Notes: a model not told the origin generated them from the sequence alone. A stretch of 64,000 nucleotides of DNA from Bacillota bacterium (GCA_023411375.1 JAEYOW010000057.1:1-64000), one strand, 5' to 3'; shown: positions 16,964 through 26,276, numbered from the stretch's first letter. Program-made: numbers and translations.

Positions 16964-18442
16964 ATGACAAACGAGACCGTTCTGACCCTTGAGGGTGTTA
17001 CAAAGCGTTACCCGGGGGTCGTGGCGCTGGACCATGTCAGCATGTCCTTTCGCAGGGGAGAGGTGCATGCGCTGCTTGGTGAAAACGGCGCGGGCAAATC
17101 TACGTTGATCAAGGCCATCGCAGGCGCCGTTATCCCTGACGAGGGCGTTATTACCATTAACGGCGCCGCCTACCGTCAGCTTGACCCGGCCCAGGCCAAG
17201 GCGTGCGGGGTTGAGGTGATCTATCAGGAGTTCAACCTGGTGGAATCGCTCTCGGTCGCCGAAAATATCTGCCTGGGGGAGCGCATGGGAAGGCTGGTGG
17301 ATTACCGGCGCATGGAAAAGGTGGCCGGGGATATCTTTGAGCGCATGGGCGTTTCTGTACCGGTGGATAAGAAAATTCACGAGCTTCCGGCCTCTCAGCA
17401 GCAGCTGGTGGAAATTGCGAAGGCTGTATCCAAAAACGCGAAAATTTTGATCATGGATGAGCCAAGCGCTCCCCTATCCGTGGCTGAAGTTGAAAAGATG
17501 TTTGACATCGTACGCCTGCTCAGGGCAAGCGGCGTGACGGTAATCTATATCTCTCACCGCATGGATGAGATCTTCGAGATCTCCGACCGTGTAACGGTTA
17601 TGCGGGACGGGGCTTATATTCAAACCCTCAATACGTGTGAAACAAACCGCGCCGAGTTAATCCGCCTGATGGTCGGGCGCGAAATTACCGAAGGCTATCC
17701 CGTCAAGGCGTGTTCAATTGGCGAAACGGTGATGGAGCTGAAGGACTTGAGCGGCAGCGGCGATGAAAATGTATCGCTTTGCCTGCATCGCGGCGAAATC
17801 CTCGGCCTGGCGGGATTGGTTGGCGCCGGACGAACGGAGCTTGCGCGGCTCATTTTTGGCGCTGATAAAAAGGATACGGGCGAAATCCTGATAAACGGCG
17901 TGTCAACGCGCATCCGCAACCCGTCGGACGCCATTGCCTGCGGTATCGGCCTTATCCCTGAAGACCGCAAGCAACAGGGCTGTTTCCTCGAAAAAACGAT
18001 CGACTGGAACATTACGATCGCCAGTCTCAGAAAAATCTCTCGCGGAATACTTGTCGACAGGGATCGGGAGAAGGAGACGGCGCAAAATTTTCTTAACGTT
18101 TTTCGCATTAAGACGCCCGGCATACGCCAGCTTGTCAAAAACCTTTCGGGCGGCAACCAGCAGAAGGTGGTTATCGCAAAAACCCTGGCGGCCGATTCGG
18201 ACGTGCTGATCTTCGACGAGCCTACCCGCGGCATTGACGTAGGGGCGAAGCAGGAAATCTATCTGCTCATGTGCGAGCTCGCGGCGCAGGGGAAAGCCAT
18301 TTTGATGATTACCTCCGACATGGCGGAGCTGCTTGGCATATCGGACCGTATTGTGGTGTTGGCTCACGGCAAGGTGGCCGGCGAGCTTAAAAAGGATGAT
18401 TTCAGCCAGGTGAGGGTGCTTGAGCTGGCGTCGGCGATATAG
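16964..18442 (+). CDS. Sugar ABC transporter ATP-binding protein (RbsA/MglA type)
   Basis: The product is a 492-residue tandem ATPase with two ABC domains, as in RbsA. The first has Walker A GENGAGKST (near residue 40) and ILIMDEPSAPL; the second has the degenerate P-loop GLVGAGRTE, the signature LSGGNQQKV and Walker B VLIFDEPTRGIDVG. The start at 16964 is chosen because GGAGGG precedes it; a longer reading from 16850 would overlap the binding-protein gene and its hairpin. It energises import with the permease that follows 16 bases later. Confidence 0.95.
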   Translation: MTNETVLTLEGVTKRYPGVVALDHVSMSFRRGEVHALLGENGAGKSTLIKAIAGAVIPDEGVITINGAAYRQLDPAQAKACGVEVIYQEFNLVESLSVAENICLGERMGRLVDYRRMEKVAGDIFERMGVSVPVDKKIHELPASQQQLVEIAKAVSKNAKILIMDEPSAPLSVAEVEKMFDIVRLLRASGVTVIYISHRMDEIFEISDRVTVMRDGAYIQTLNTCETNRAELIRLMVGREITEGYPVKACSIGETVMELKDLSGSGDENVSLCLHRGEILGLAGLVGAGRTELARLIFGADKKDTGEILINGVSTRIRNPSDAIACGIGLIPEDRKQQGCFLEKTIDWNITIASLRKISRGILVDRDREKETAQNFLNVFRIKTPGIRQLVKNLSGGNQQKVVIAKTLAADSDVLIFDEPTRGIDVGAKQEIYLLMCELAAQGKAILMITSDMAELLGISDRIVVLAHGKVAGELKKDDFSQVRVLELASAI

Positions 18443-18458
18443 GAGGGTTTCCTGAAGC

Positions 18459-19436
18459 ATGAAGACCATTCAACGGCAGAGCGTTTCCATGGCGCTCAAA
18501 AAATACGCGATCCTTCTGGTTCTGGTAGGGCTGGTCATCCTGTTTTCCTGCCTGACCCCGTTTTTCTTCACCGTGCAAAACCTGACCAATGTCTTTGTAC
18601 AGCAATCGTACGTGATCATCGCGGCGGTGGGCCTTTCCTTTGTAATGATCAGCGGCGGTATGGACTTGTCGCTGGGATGGCAGATGTCACTTGTGGGCGT
18701 GACGACCGCCGTACTGATGAAAAACATGGGATTGCCCGTTTGGCTGAGCCTGGTTCTTTGTGGCCTGTGCGGCGTCGCGTTGGGATTGTTTAACGGCGTT
18801 ATGACTGTCAGCCTGAAGGTGCATCCCCTGATCGTGACGCTTGGCACCATGACGATCTTTCAGGGCCTGAGCTATACGGTTGCCAATCAAAGCGTGATTC
18901 TTAACCTGCCGCAAAGCTATAAGTTTTTTGGGCAAGGATACCTGTTTGGGTGGATGCCCGTAAGCGTTATCCTCATGGCGGCCGTTGTGGCGGCCGCGAG
19001 CTTTATTCTTAACAAAACCTATTTTGGAAGGCATATCTATGCCGTCGGCTCCAACGAGGACGCGGCGCACTTGGCCGGTATCAAGGTTAAAAAGATCAAG
19101 CTGCTCGTATTCTCGCTATGCGGATTTTTTGTATCCATCGCAACCACCATTCTCTTTGCGCGCACGGGCTCCGCCGCGCCGGCTACAGGCCCGGGCGTGG
19201 AGTTCAACTGTATGACGGCGGCGGTCCTGGGCGGCATCTCCTTTAAGGGAGGCGACGGTAAAATGTGGGGACTGGTTACGGGCGTGTTGATTTTGGGCAT
19301 TCTTGGAAACGGAATGCAGCTGGTTGGACTTAATACCTATGTGCAGTACATCGTAAAGGGCGCGGTGCTGCTGGCGGCCGTCGGCTTTGACACCTATCAA
19401 AAGGCGCAGGCGCAGAAAGTCAAAAGGACGGCGTGA
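18459..19436 (+). CDS. Sugar ABC transporter permease (RbsC type)
   Basis: The product is a 325-residue membrane protein with about ten helices. It carries the family motifs GGMDLSLG (near residue 66) and the conserved cytoplasmic segment GRHIYAVGSNEDAAHLAGI that contacts the ATPase. The GGAGG ribosome binding site ends about 13 bases before the ATG. Its stop codon overlaps the start of the esterase gene, so translation is coupled. Confidence 0.94.
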   Translation: MKTIQRQSVSMALKKYAILLVLVGLVILFSCLTPFFFTVQNLTNVFVQQSYVIIAAVGLSFVMISGGMDLSLGWQMSLVGVTTAVLMKNMGLPVWLSLVLCGLCGVALGLFNGVMTVSLKVHPLIVTLGTMTIFQGLSYTVANQSVILNLPQSYKFFGQGYLFGWMPVSVILMAAVVAAASFILNKTYFGRHIYAVGSNEDAAHLAGIKVKKIKLLVFSLCGFFVSIATTILFARTGSAAPATGPGVEFNCMTAAVLGGISFKGGDGKMWGLVTGVLILGILGNGMQLVGLNTYVQYIVKGAVLLAAVGFDTYQKAQAQKVKRTA

Positions 19437-19438
19437 CA

Positions 19439-20332
19439 ATGGAAAAACCTGACGTGAAGATTCCATTGCTTGAACAGCCGGTGCTGGAGAAAATTGCGCG
19501 CAAGTGCCTTGATATTCCATATGCGGCGCAATCTGTAAGTCAAAAGCTGGACCTGTATTATCCGGAAACGGGCGGCGGACCTTTTCCCCTGGTGGTACAC
19601 GTCCATGGCGGCGCGTTCATGTTCGGTACCAAACGGGATTGCAACCTCAAGCCGATGCTTCGCGTTTTGGAACGCGGTTTTGCGCTTGCAAGCGTGGAAT
19701 ACCGGTTGAGCGGCGAAGCGCGCTTTCCGGCCCCGGTGTATGACTGCAAGGCGGCAATCCGCTTTTTGCGGGCGAACGCGGCGCGCTATCGTCTGGATGC
19801 GGCCAGGATCGGCATTTGGGGACCCTCGGCCGGCGGCTACCTAGCCGCCATGGTTGGAGCCACCAACCATAGCCCGGCCTTTGAGGATTTAAGCATGGGA
19901 AACGCGTGGGAGTCCTCCGCGGTACAGGCTGTTGTGGACTGGTGCGGGCCTTGCGGCGACTTTACCCATATGGACCGGCAAATTCGTGAAAACGGCATTG
20001 GCGACGATGATCATGACGATCCGTGCTCTCCCGAATCCAGACTGCTGGGCCACGCAATCCAGCAGGTCAGGGAGCTGAGCCGCCTGGCCGCGCCGGTGAC
20101 GCATGTAAGCAGGCAATGTCCTCCGTTTCTGATTCATCATGGCGAGGCGGACCCCATTGTGCCCGTGCAGCAGTCGCTTTGCCTTTCCGCTGCGGTCAGG
20201 GCCGCTGCGGGCGAAGGGAACGTAACGTTGCGAACCTTCCCCGGCAGGGGACACCATGGCCAACCATGGTATGAGGAACCGGCATTAACCAAAGAGGTTT
20301 TAGACTTTTTGGACATTTACTTGAAAAAGTAG
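19439..20332 (+). CDS. Alpha/beta hydrolase (esterase/lipase, carboxylesterase-like)
   Basis: The product is a 297-residue soluble hydrolase without a signal peptide. It shows the oxyanion-hole motif HGGAF and the nucleophile elbow GPSAGG (Ser130), followed by a conserved Asp (HHGEADPIVP) and a final His (GRGHHG), completing a Ser-Asp-His triad. The layout matches the BD-FAE/acetyl-xylan-esterase-like group. A GTG at 19433, overlapping the permease stop, is an alternative start. Coupling to a sugar importer suggests removal of acetyl or other ester groups from the imported sugar. Confidence 0.88.
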   Translation: MEKPDVKIPLLEQPVLEKIARKCLDIPYAAQSVSQKLDLYYPETGGGPFPLVVHVHGGAFMFGTKRDCNLKPMLRVLERGFALASVEYRLSGEARFPAPVYDCKAAIRFLRANAARYRLDAARIGIWGPSAGGYLAAMVGATNHSPAFEDLSMGNAWESSAVQAVVDWCGPCGDFTHMDRQIRENGIGDDDHDDPCSPESRLLGHAIQQVRELSRLAAPVTHVSRQCPPFLIHHGEADPIVPVQQSLCLSAAVRAAAGEGNVTLRTFPGRGHHGQPWYEEPALTKEVLDFLDIYLKK

Positions 20333-20341
20333 GGGATCGTA

Positions 20342-21184
20342 TTGACCAGGCACATACAGTTTACCTATGAAAAATTAGATGGCGGCATCACGATGATCCG
20401 TTGTCCAATGGGAGAAAACAGCTTCCTGCTGGAGGGGGAGGACCGCGCGCTGCTGATTGATACCGGAATGGGTATTGGCAACCTGAAGGCCTGCGTGCGC
20501 GGGCTGACGAAACTTAACGTCGTTGTGGTCAACACCCATGGACATCCCGACCACGCCGGCGGCAATCTGGAGTTCGACGAGTGCTATATGCATCCGGCGG
20601 ATGCGCGCTGGTACCGGCAGATGTGTACAAGGGAGTTTCGCACGGCGGATGTCAGAAGAATATTGAACGAACCCGCCACGGAGCTATGCGACGCTTTGCT
20701 GGATATGGCCCCTATGCCTCTGCCTATCGCGGACGGCACGGAAATTGATCTCGGCGGGCGAAAGGTACAGGTGATCGCCACGCCCGGGCATACGGCCGGA
20801 AGCATCTGTCTGCTGGATTGCCGGACACAGGCGCTGTTTGTCGGGGACAGCCTGTCCGCCAACGCAGTATGGATGTATGATGAGTACAGCGAGCCGCTGG
20901 AGGCGTTGTACCGGTCTTTGGGTTTGCTGACAAAACGGCTGGAAAGCATCGGCACATGCTATTTTGGGCATGAACCGGGGAGCTGCGGCAAGGAGCGGAT
21001 CGAGGCGACGGAGGCCTGTGCCAGGCGCGTTTTAATGCGGGATGGCAGGGGGGTCCCCGAAAAAACCTTTGCGGGCGAGGGGTTGCTGTACCGTTATGGC
21101 GGAACGGCGGTTTTATATAATCCCGACAGGCTCTACTGCGAAAAAGGAATGGGGGAGATGCATGCCTGTCGGCGTCATAATTGA
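20342..21184 (+). CDS. MBL-fold metallo-hydrolase
   Basis: The product is a 280-residue metallo-beta-lactamase-fold hydrolase. The metal site is complete: THGHPDHAGG (H-x-H-x-D-H), TPGHTAGS, FVGDS and YFGHEPG. It starts at TTG (20342) nine bases after the esterase stop. It may be a lactonase, thioesterase or esterase; the sequence does not decide. As part of the ABC operon it probably acts on a derivative of the imported compound, for example a sugar lactone. Confidence 0.88.
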   Translation: MTRHIQFTYEKLDGGITMIRCPMGENSFLLEGEDRALLIDTGMGIGNLKACVRGLTKLNVVVVNTHGHPDHAGGNLEFDECYMHPADARWYRQMCTREFRTADVRRILNEPATELCDALLDMAPMPLPIADGTEIDLGGRKVQVIATPGHTAGSICLLDCRTQALFVGDSLSANAVWMYDEYSEPLEALYRSLGLLTKRLESIGTCYFGHEPGSCGKERIEATEACARRVLMRDGRGVPEKTFAGEGLLYRYGGTAVLYNPDRLYCEKGMGEMHACRRHN

Positions 21185-21830
21185 TAGCCTTTGCGTGCTT
21201 GCCGGGGGGCTGGTGGGGCGCGCCGCCGCACGCATCGTCCCCTCCCGGCTCAAAACGTCGTTGATTACGTTGTTTGGCTTTGTGGCCGTTACAATGGGAA
21301 TTATGAAAATCGTAAAGGGAACAAACCTGACCGCGGTCACGCTATCCGTAGTGCTGGGCGGAATCCTCGGCGAATGGATTGATATTGACCGCTGGCTCAG
21401 ACGCGGCGCGCAAAGGATTTCGGCGCGTTTTGCAAAGGCGGATGATGAAGCGACCGGCTTGATCGTTATGGCGGTCGTAGCTTTCTGCGCAAGCGGAACG
21501 GGCATATTTGGCGCTTTGGAGGAAGGTTTTGCGGGAGACGCGTCCGTTCTTTTGAGCAAGGCGGGGTTGGACTTTTTTACCGCGGTGATTTTTTCGACCG
21601 TTGCCGGGCGGGTGATAGCATGGATAAGCGTGCCGCAATTTGCGCTGCTTTTGGGCGTGTTTTTTGTAGGTGGTCTTTTGGCGCCCCATATGTCCTCCGG
21701 CATGCGGGATACCTTTCTGGCCGTCGGTGGAGTGATTACCCTGATGAATGGTTGCGGTATGGCGAACATCTCGCCGATCAGAGCCGCGAACGTGATTCCC
21801 GCATTGCTGGTGGCGCTTTGCTTCGGTTAG
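21162..21830 (+). CDS. DUF554 (YdfK-like) membrane protein
   Basis: The product is a 222-residue polytopic membrane protein of the DUF554 family with about six or seven helices; GTGIFGALEEG and NGCGMANI are the recognisable conserved stretches. The start at 21162, preceded by GGGGGAG, overlaps the end of the metallo-hydrolase gene by 23 bases. The function of the family is unknown; a transport role is often assumed. It is the last gene of the operon, followed by a convergent terminator. Confidence 0.85.
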   Translation: MPVGVIIDSLCVLAGGLVGRAAARIVPSRLKTSLITLFGFVAVTMGIMKIVKGTNLTAVTLSVVLGGILGEWIDIDRWLRRGAQRISARFAKADDEATGLIVMAVVAFCASGTGIFGALEEGFAGDASVLLSKAGLDFFTAVIFSTVAGRVIAWISVPQFALLLGVFFVGGLLAPHMSSGMRDTFLAVGGVITLMNGCGMANISPIRAANVIPALLVALCFG

Positions 21831-21860
21831 ACAGTCAATCTTATGCAAAACAAAACAAAC

Positions 21861-21897
21861 AAGGCCCGCGCCATTCATAAAAAATGGCGCGGGCCTT
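21861..21897. terminator. Convergent terminator between the two ABC operons
   Basis: A 15-bp perfect stem (21861-21875 with 21883-21897) with a 7-nt loop lies between the DUF554 gene and gguB. On the minus strand it is followed by a T-rich tract (complement of CAAAACAAAACAAAC), so it chiefly ends the chvE-gguAB transcript; on the plus strand the U-tract is poor. Confidence 0.85.
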
Positions 21898-21959
21898 GTC
21901 AAAGATACCATGTAATAAAAGACGATCGTGGTTACGGTCCCCTGCGAAATCTCCCCCGC

Positions 21960-23198
21960 TTACGCCCTGACGCTGCCGCCCGCGCTCTTTTTCTTGTGAC
22001 GGTTCTGGAAAATGGGCAGCGCGACCTGCTGCTTGCTCAAAATGTCAAACGCGACGGCGCCCAGCAGCACAAGTCCTTTGACCACCTGCTGCGTGTTGGA
22101 GGAGATGCCCATGATGGACATACCGTTGTTGAGCACGCCCATGATCAGCGCGCCGATCAGCGTGCCGCCGACCGTACCGATGCCGCCGTAGGCGGACGCG
22201 CCGCCGATGTAGCAGGCGCCAATCGCGTCAAGCTCGAAGCTCTGGCCGGCCTGCGGGCTGGCGCTGTTCAAACGGGCGGCGAACACAAGGCCCGCGACCG
22301 CCGAGAGGAACGCCATGTTCACATAGCTTAAAAACAGCAGGCGGTTGGTCTTGACGCCCGAGAGGCGCGCGGCCTTCTCGTTGCCGCCCAGCGCATACAG
22401 GTGTCGGCCCATCACGGTCTTGGTGGTAAAGTAGCTATAGCAGATCAGCAGCACGCCCAGGATGATCAGCACCGTGGGAATGCCGCGGTATTGCGCAAGC
22501 ACCGTAAAGAACCAGATCAGCGCCGCGGAGATCAGCAAAAGCTTGAGCGTCAGGGCCAGGCCGCTCTCGGAGGCATATCCCTTGCGCTTGCGGTTTTGGT
22601 TGCCGATAAGCTGAAGCGCGCAGAAAACCAACGCCACCAGCGCGCCGGCAATCAGGCACGTAAGGTTGATTTTTTTGCCGAAGAACTCGACGGTTCCAAT
22701 AAAATCGGTAACGAAGCCCGTTGAAAGGGCCAGGTAGTTATCCGGGAAGGGCGCCAGGGTAAGTCCGTTTAACACCAGCAGCGCCAGCCCGCGAAACACC
22801 AGCATGCCCGACAGCGTCACGATGAACGCCGGAATACGCACATAGGCGATCCAGAAACCCTGCCACATGCCGATCAAAACGCCAATCACCAGACAGACGC
22901 CGATCGTCAGATAGGTGTTCCAGCCCCAGCTGATGATGAAGGTGCCGGCGCACGCGCCCACCAGCGCAACCACCGACCCGACGGACAGGTCGATATTGCC
23001 GCCCGTCAGGATGCATAAAAGCATACCCACCGCAAGAATGACGACATAGGCGTTCTGGAAAACGATGTTGGAGACGTTCATGGGCTTTAGCAGCTTGCCG
23101 CCCGTCATGATCTGGAACATGACGATGATGACTACCAGCGCGATCAGCATGGTATATTGCTTCAGGTTGCCCTTGAATTTTGTGCTCAGGTTGCTCAT
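21960..23198 (-). CDS. gguB: Multiple-monosaccharide (xylose-type) ABC transporter permease
   Basis: The product is a 412-residue permease of the XylH/GguB/MmsB group, longer than RbsC. It has about ten helices with GGNIDLSVGS (near residue 68) and the ATPase-contact segment GRHLYALGGNEKAARLSGV (near 310). A hydrophilic Lys/Arg-rich loop in the middle (about 215-230) is normal for this group. The ATG at 23198 overlaps the gguA stop codon as ATGA, showing translational coupling; a longer reading from 23318 would lie inside gguA. Confidence 0.94.
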   Translation of the reverse strand: MSNLSTKFKGNLKQYTMLIALVVIIVMFQIMTGGKLLKPMNVSNIVFQNAYVVILAVGMLLCILTGGNIDLSVGSVVALVGACAGTFIISWGWNTYLTIGVCLVIGVLIGMWQGFWIAYVRIPAFIVTLSGMLVFRGLALLVLNGLTLAPFPDNYLALSTGFVTDFIGTVEFFGKKINLTCLIAGALVALVFCALQLIGNQNRKRKGYASESGLALTLKLLLISAALIWFFTVLAQYRGIPTVLIILGVLLICYSYFTTKTVMGRHLYALGGNEKAARLSGVKTNRLLFLSYVNMAFLSAVAGLVFAARLNSASPQAGQSFELDAIGACYIGGASAYGGIGTVGGTLIGALIMGVLNNGMSIMGISSNTQQVVKGLVLLGAVAFDILSKQQVALPIFQNRHKKKSAGGSVRA

Positions 23199-24742
23199 GC
23201 TCCAATCTCTCCCTTGCTGTCCTGCATAATGGTGCTCATGATGGCCTCCTGCGAGGCTTCCCCGGCGGAGAGCTCCGCGATGAGCCTGCCTTCGTTCATC
23301 ACGTAGATTCGGTCGCACATGCCCAGAATCTCCGGCAGCTCCGATGAGATCATCAAAATGGATTTACCCTGCGAAACAAGGTCGTTGATAATTTGGTAAA
23401 TCTCATATTTCGCGCCCACATCCACGCCGCGCGTAGGTTCATCCATAAGCATGACGTCGGGTTGAGCAAACATCCATTTGCCAACCAGCACCTTTTGCTG
23501 GTTGCCGCCGGACAGGTTGCCAACCAGCTGCTCCACGGTTGGGGCCTTGATACCCAGCTTCTCCTGATATTCGCAGGCGCGGTTGGTTTCCAGGTCCTTG
23601 TCAAGGATGCCGTGCTCGGAAATAAATTGCGGACGTGCCAGCGTAATGTTGTGTTTGATGCTGTTGGAGGTGATCAGGCCGTTACCCTTGCGGTCCTCGC
23701 TGACATAGGCGAATCCGTTTTCAATCGCCTGTGGAATGCTGTGGAGGTGGAGCGGCCTGCCGTCCTTATAGAGTTCGCCGGAAATGTTGGAGCCGTACGC
23801 CCTGCCAAAGATGGACATGGCCAGCTCCGTGCGCCCCGCGCCGATTAGGCCCGCGACGCCGACCACCTCGCCCCTGCGCACCGTGAGGCTTACGTTATCC
23901 ACAAGCTTCTGCTCGGTATACAGGGGATGATAGACGGTCCAGTTTTTCACTTCCAGCGCGATATCGCCGATGTTGTGCTCCCGCCGGGGATAGCGGCTGG
24001 TCATTTCGCGTCCGACCATGCCCTTGATGATGCGTTCCTCGGTGATGGTGTCGGTCAGGCTGTCCAGCGTTTCGATGCTCTGGCCGTCGCGGATAACGGT
24101 GATTTTATCGGCGCAATATGCGATTTCATTAAGCTTGTGGGAAATGATGATGCTTGTGATGCCTTTTTCTTTTTTAAAGGCGATTAATAAATCAAGTAGC
24201 TTTTTGGCGTCGCTTTCATTCAAGGACGAGGTGGGTTCGTCCAGAATCAGCAGCTTGACGTTTTTGGCAAGCGCCTTGGCGATCTCGGCCAGCTGCTGCT
24301 TGCCCATGCCGATGTCCTTAACGAGCGTGCGCGGGTTTTCATGAAGGCCTACCATTGCCATGTAACGCTGCGCCTGCTGGTAGGTCTGATCCCAGTTGAC
24401 AACTCCGTGGCGAGCCTGCTCGTTGCCCAGAAACATATTTTCGGCGATGCTTAAATAGGGCACCAGCGCCAGCTCCTGATGGATGATGACGATGCCCAGC
24501 TTTTCGCTGTCCTTAATGGTTTTAAAACGGCATTCCTGCCCCTGGTAGATGATGTCGCCCTCGTAGGTGCCATAGGGATAAATACCGCTCAACACGTTCA
24601 TCAGCGTGGATTTGCCCGCGCCGTTTTCACCACAGATGGCGTGGATTTCGCCTTCCTCGACCTCGATATTCACCCTGTCTAGAGCTTTGACACCCGGGAA
24701 TGTCTTGGTGATATCCCGCATTTTAAGGATCGTGCTATCCAA
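23195..24742 (-). CDS. gguA: Multiple-monosaccharide ABC transporter ATP-binding protein
   Basis: The product is a 515-residue tandem ABC ATPase of the XylG/GguA/MmsA type. Domain 1 has Walker A GENGAGKST and LLILDEPTSSL; domain 2 has GLIGAGRTE, LSGGNQQKV and VMLMDEPTRGVDVG. The start is taken as TTG at 24742, eight bases after GGGAGGA; reading further upstream to 24811 would include the intercistronic hairpin. It couples ATP hydrolysis to sugar uptake with GguB and the ChvE-like protein. Confidence 0.94.
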   Translation of the reverse strand: MDSTILKMRDITKTFPGVKALDRVNIEVEEGEIHAICGENGAGKSTLMNVLSGIYPYGTYEGDIIYQGQECRFKTIKDSEKLGIVIIHQELALVPYLSIAENMFLGNEQARHGVVNWDQTYQQAQRYMAMVGLHENPRTLVKDIGMGKQQLAEIAKALAKNVKLLILDEPTSSLNESDAKKLLDLLIAFKKEKGITSIIISHKLNEIAYCADKITVIRDGQSIETLDSLTDTITEERIIKGMVGREMTSRYPRREHNIGDIALEVKNWTVYHPLYTEQKLVDNVSLTVRRGEVVGVAGLIGAGRTELAMSIFGRAYGSNISGELYKDGRPLHLHSIPQAIENGFAYVSEDRKGNGLITSNSIKHNITLARPQFISEHGILDKDLETNRACEYQEKLGIKAPTVEQLVGNLSGGNQQKVLVGKWMFAQPDVMLMDEPTRGVDVGAKYEIYQIINDLVSQGKSILMISSELPEILGMCDRIYVMNEGRLIAELSAGEASQEAIMSTIMQDSKGEIGA

Positions 24743-24767
24743 GTGATCTTCCTCCCGAGCCGGGAAC

Positions 24768-24795
24768 GAGGAGACGGACCCCAGTCCGTCTCCTC
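24768..24795 (-). other. Intercistronic GC-rich hairpin after chvE
   Basis: A 12-bp perfect stem (GAGGAGACGGAC with GTCCGTCTCCTC) with a 4-nt loop lies between the chvE stop codon and the ribosome binding site of gguA. No T-run follows on the minus strand. Its role is probably the same as at the other binding-protein genes: mRNA stabilisation and differential expression. Confidence 0.75.
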
Positions 24796-24827
24796 CTCCA
24801 GTGGTATTCATGAAGCGGCAGCGTTGC

Positions 24828-25877
24828 TTACTCGGCCAGCTGTTCGGCGGTGTAGTAGCCGCTGTCGATCAGGAGCTCCTGATAGTTGCTCGCATCCGCG
24901 AACACGGGGGTGCACAGGAAGCTGGGAACCTCAAACACGTTGTTATCGTAAATGTTGTTGGTTTCGGGGGTTTCGCCGTTCATGATGGAGGTCACCATCT
25001 TGACGGTCTGGGCCGCCAGGGTGCGGGTATCCTTGAACACGGACATGGCCTGCAGGCCCTTAATCATGTTCTTGGTGTTGGCGATGTCGCAGTCCTGTCC
25101 GGTGATGACCGGGTACGCGTCGCCCTCAAAGCCCGCGTTGACAAGGCTGTTGGTTACGCCTAGGGCGGTGGAGTCGTTGGAGCAAAGAACCATGTCCAGC
25201 TTGGTGCCGTCGCTGTAGTAGCCGGCAATCAGATTGTCCATGCGGGCCTGGGCCTTTTCGGACGACCAGCTGGGGGTGGCGATGGTCTCAAAATCGGTCT
25301 GGCCGCTCTTGCAGACCAGCTTGCCGCTTTCGATATAGGGCTTGAGCACATCGTACGCGCCTCCAAAGAAGAAACGGGCGTTATTGTCGTCTGCGGAGCC
25401 GCCGAAAAACTCGATGTTGAAGGGCCCTTCCGCGTTGTCCAGGTCGAAGCGGTCCTTGAGATAGGTGCCCTGGATGGTACCCACGGCATAGTTATCAAAC
25501 GTGGTGTAGTAGCTGATGGCGTCGGTGTCCATGATCAGGCGGTCATAGGCGATCACCGTGATGCCGGCTTCCTTGGCCTGCGCCAGCACCGTGCCCAGCG
25601 CGCTGCCGTCGATGGAGGCCACAACCAGCAGCTGGCACTCGTTGAGAATCATATTCTCAAGCTGGCTGACCTGCGTGGCGACTTCATTGTTGGCGTATTG
25701 AAGGTCAACCTCGAAGCCGGCGGCTTCCAGTTCCTTCTTCATGTTTTCGCCGTCCTGATTCCAGCGCTGGAGGCTCTGGGTGGGCATGGCTACGCCGACT
25801 TTACCTTCCGCCATGGCGGCGCCGACGAGCGAGAGTGTAAGGGCAAGGGCAAGCAGGATCGCGAATACCTTTTTCAT
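24828..25877 (-). CDS. chvE: Multiple-monosaccharide-binding protein (ChvE-like)
   Basis: The product is a 349-residue sugar-binding protein of the ChvE/XylF group. It has a signal peptide of about 23 residues (core LLALALTLSLVG, cleavage after AMA) without a lipobox cysteine. VGVAMPTQSLQRWNQDG is the typical start of ChvE-type proteins, and the sugar contact loop VIAYDRLI is present. The start at 25877 is set by AAAGGAG nine bases upstream. It is the first gene of chvE-gguA-gguB. Binding of xylose, arabinose, glucose or galactose is known for the family; the shared operator with xylA points to xylose here. Confidence 0.93.
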   Translation of the reverse strand: MKKVFAILLALALTLSLVGAAMAEGKVGVAMPTQSLQRWNQDGENMKKELEAAGFEVDLQYANNEVATQVSQLENMILNECQLLVVASIDGSALGTVLAQAKEAGITVIAYDRLIMDTDAISYYTTFDNYAVGTIQGTYLKDRFDLDNAEGPFNIEFFGGSADDNNARFFFGGAYDVLKPYIESGKLVCKSGQTDFETIATPSWSSEKAQARMDNLIAGYYSDGTKLDMVLCSNDSTALGVTNSLVNAGFEGDAYPVITGQDCDIANTKNMIKGLQAMSVFKDTRTLAAQTVKMVTSIMNGETPETNNIYDNNVFEVPSFLCTPVFADASNYQELLIDSGYYTAEQLAE

Positions 25878-25951
25878 AATGGGATCCACTCCTTTTTTAT
25901 TTCTAGGTTCCAAATTGGCTGGAACCCGAAAATCAACAACAAAAATAGAGG

Positions 25952-25973
25952 AAAATGTGCTCGAGCACATTTT
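25952..25973. promoter_or_regulatory. 22-bp palindromic operator in the chvE leader
   Basis: The site is a perfect 22-bp palindrome with the core TGTGCTCGAGCACA (25956-25969) flanked by AAAA/TTTT. It lies about 40 bases downstream of the predicted start of chvE transcription. The same 14-bp core occurs at the xylA promoter (37862-37875). The CG-centred form suits a LacI-type repressor acting as a roadblock. Confidence 0.85.
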
Positions 25974-26013
25974 TGAATATTTCCAACTTTTTCAAAAATG
26001 TCTTTTCGCAATC

Positions 26014-26041
26014 ATTATATCGAAAAACCATTGGTTGTCAA
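26014..26041 (-). promoter_or_regulatory. Sigma-A promoter of chvE-gguA-gguB
   Basis: The minus strand has perfect TTGACA (26041-26036) and perfect TATAAT (26019-26014) with a 16-base spacer, about 140 bases upstream of the chvE start. Confidence 0.88.
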
Positions 26042-26067
26042 TAGAGTACAAATTAGTTTTTAAAATT

Positions 26068-26092
26068 AATGCATAGTGCTTATAAATGCATT
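26068..26092. promoter_or_regulatory. Inverted repeat AATGCAT-N11-ATGCATT upstream of the chvE promoter
   Basis: Perfect 7-bp arms (26068-26074 and 26086-26092) are separated by 11 bases in the AT-rich 400-base region between chvE and the divergent LacI gene. It sits upstream of the chvE -35 box, where an activator could bind. No protein can be assigned. The rest of this region holds only the two promoters and the palindromic operator. Confidence 0.4.
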
Positions 26093-26200
26093 TATATGAT
26101 AGAAAAAATGCGGAAAATTTAGCAAAAGCAACTGGTACAATGGGTTGCACCAAAAGAAGCATAAAAAAATCTACAATCAAACCGGCGTACGCGGTCAAGC

Positions 26201-26229
26201 TTGACATTTGATAACCTTCGCAATATGAT
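26201..26229 (+). promoter_or_regulatory. Sigma-A promoter of the LacI-family gene
   Basis: TTGACA (26201-26206) and TATGAT (26224-26229) have a 17-base spacer, about 50 bases before the start codon. Confidence 0.88.
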
Positions 26230-26276
26230 GCACATACAGCTTTTTTCAACAATGCTCAGAAAGGGACGCTGGCCAG

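Noticed and set aside
21042..21161. N-terminal extension of the DUF554 protein
   Set aside because: It lies fully inside the metallo-hydrolase gene; the ATG at 21162 has a strong ribosome binding site and begins the hydrophobic family sequence.
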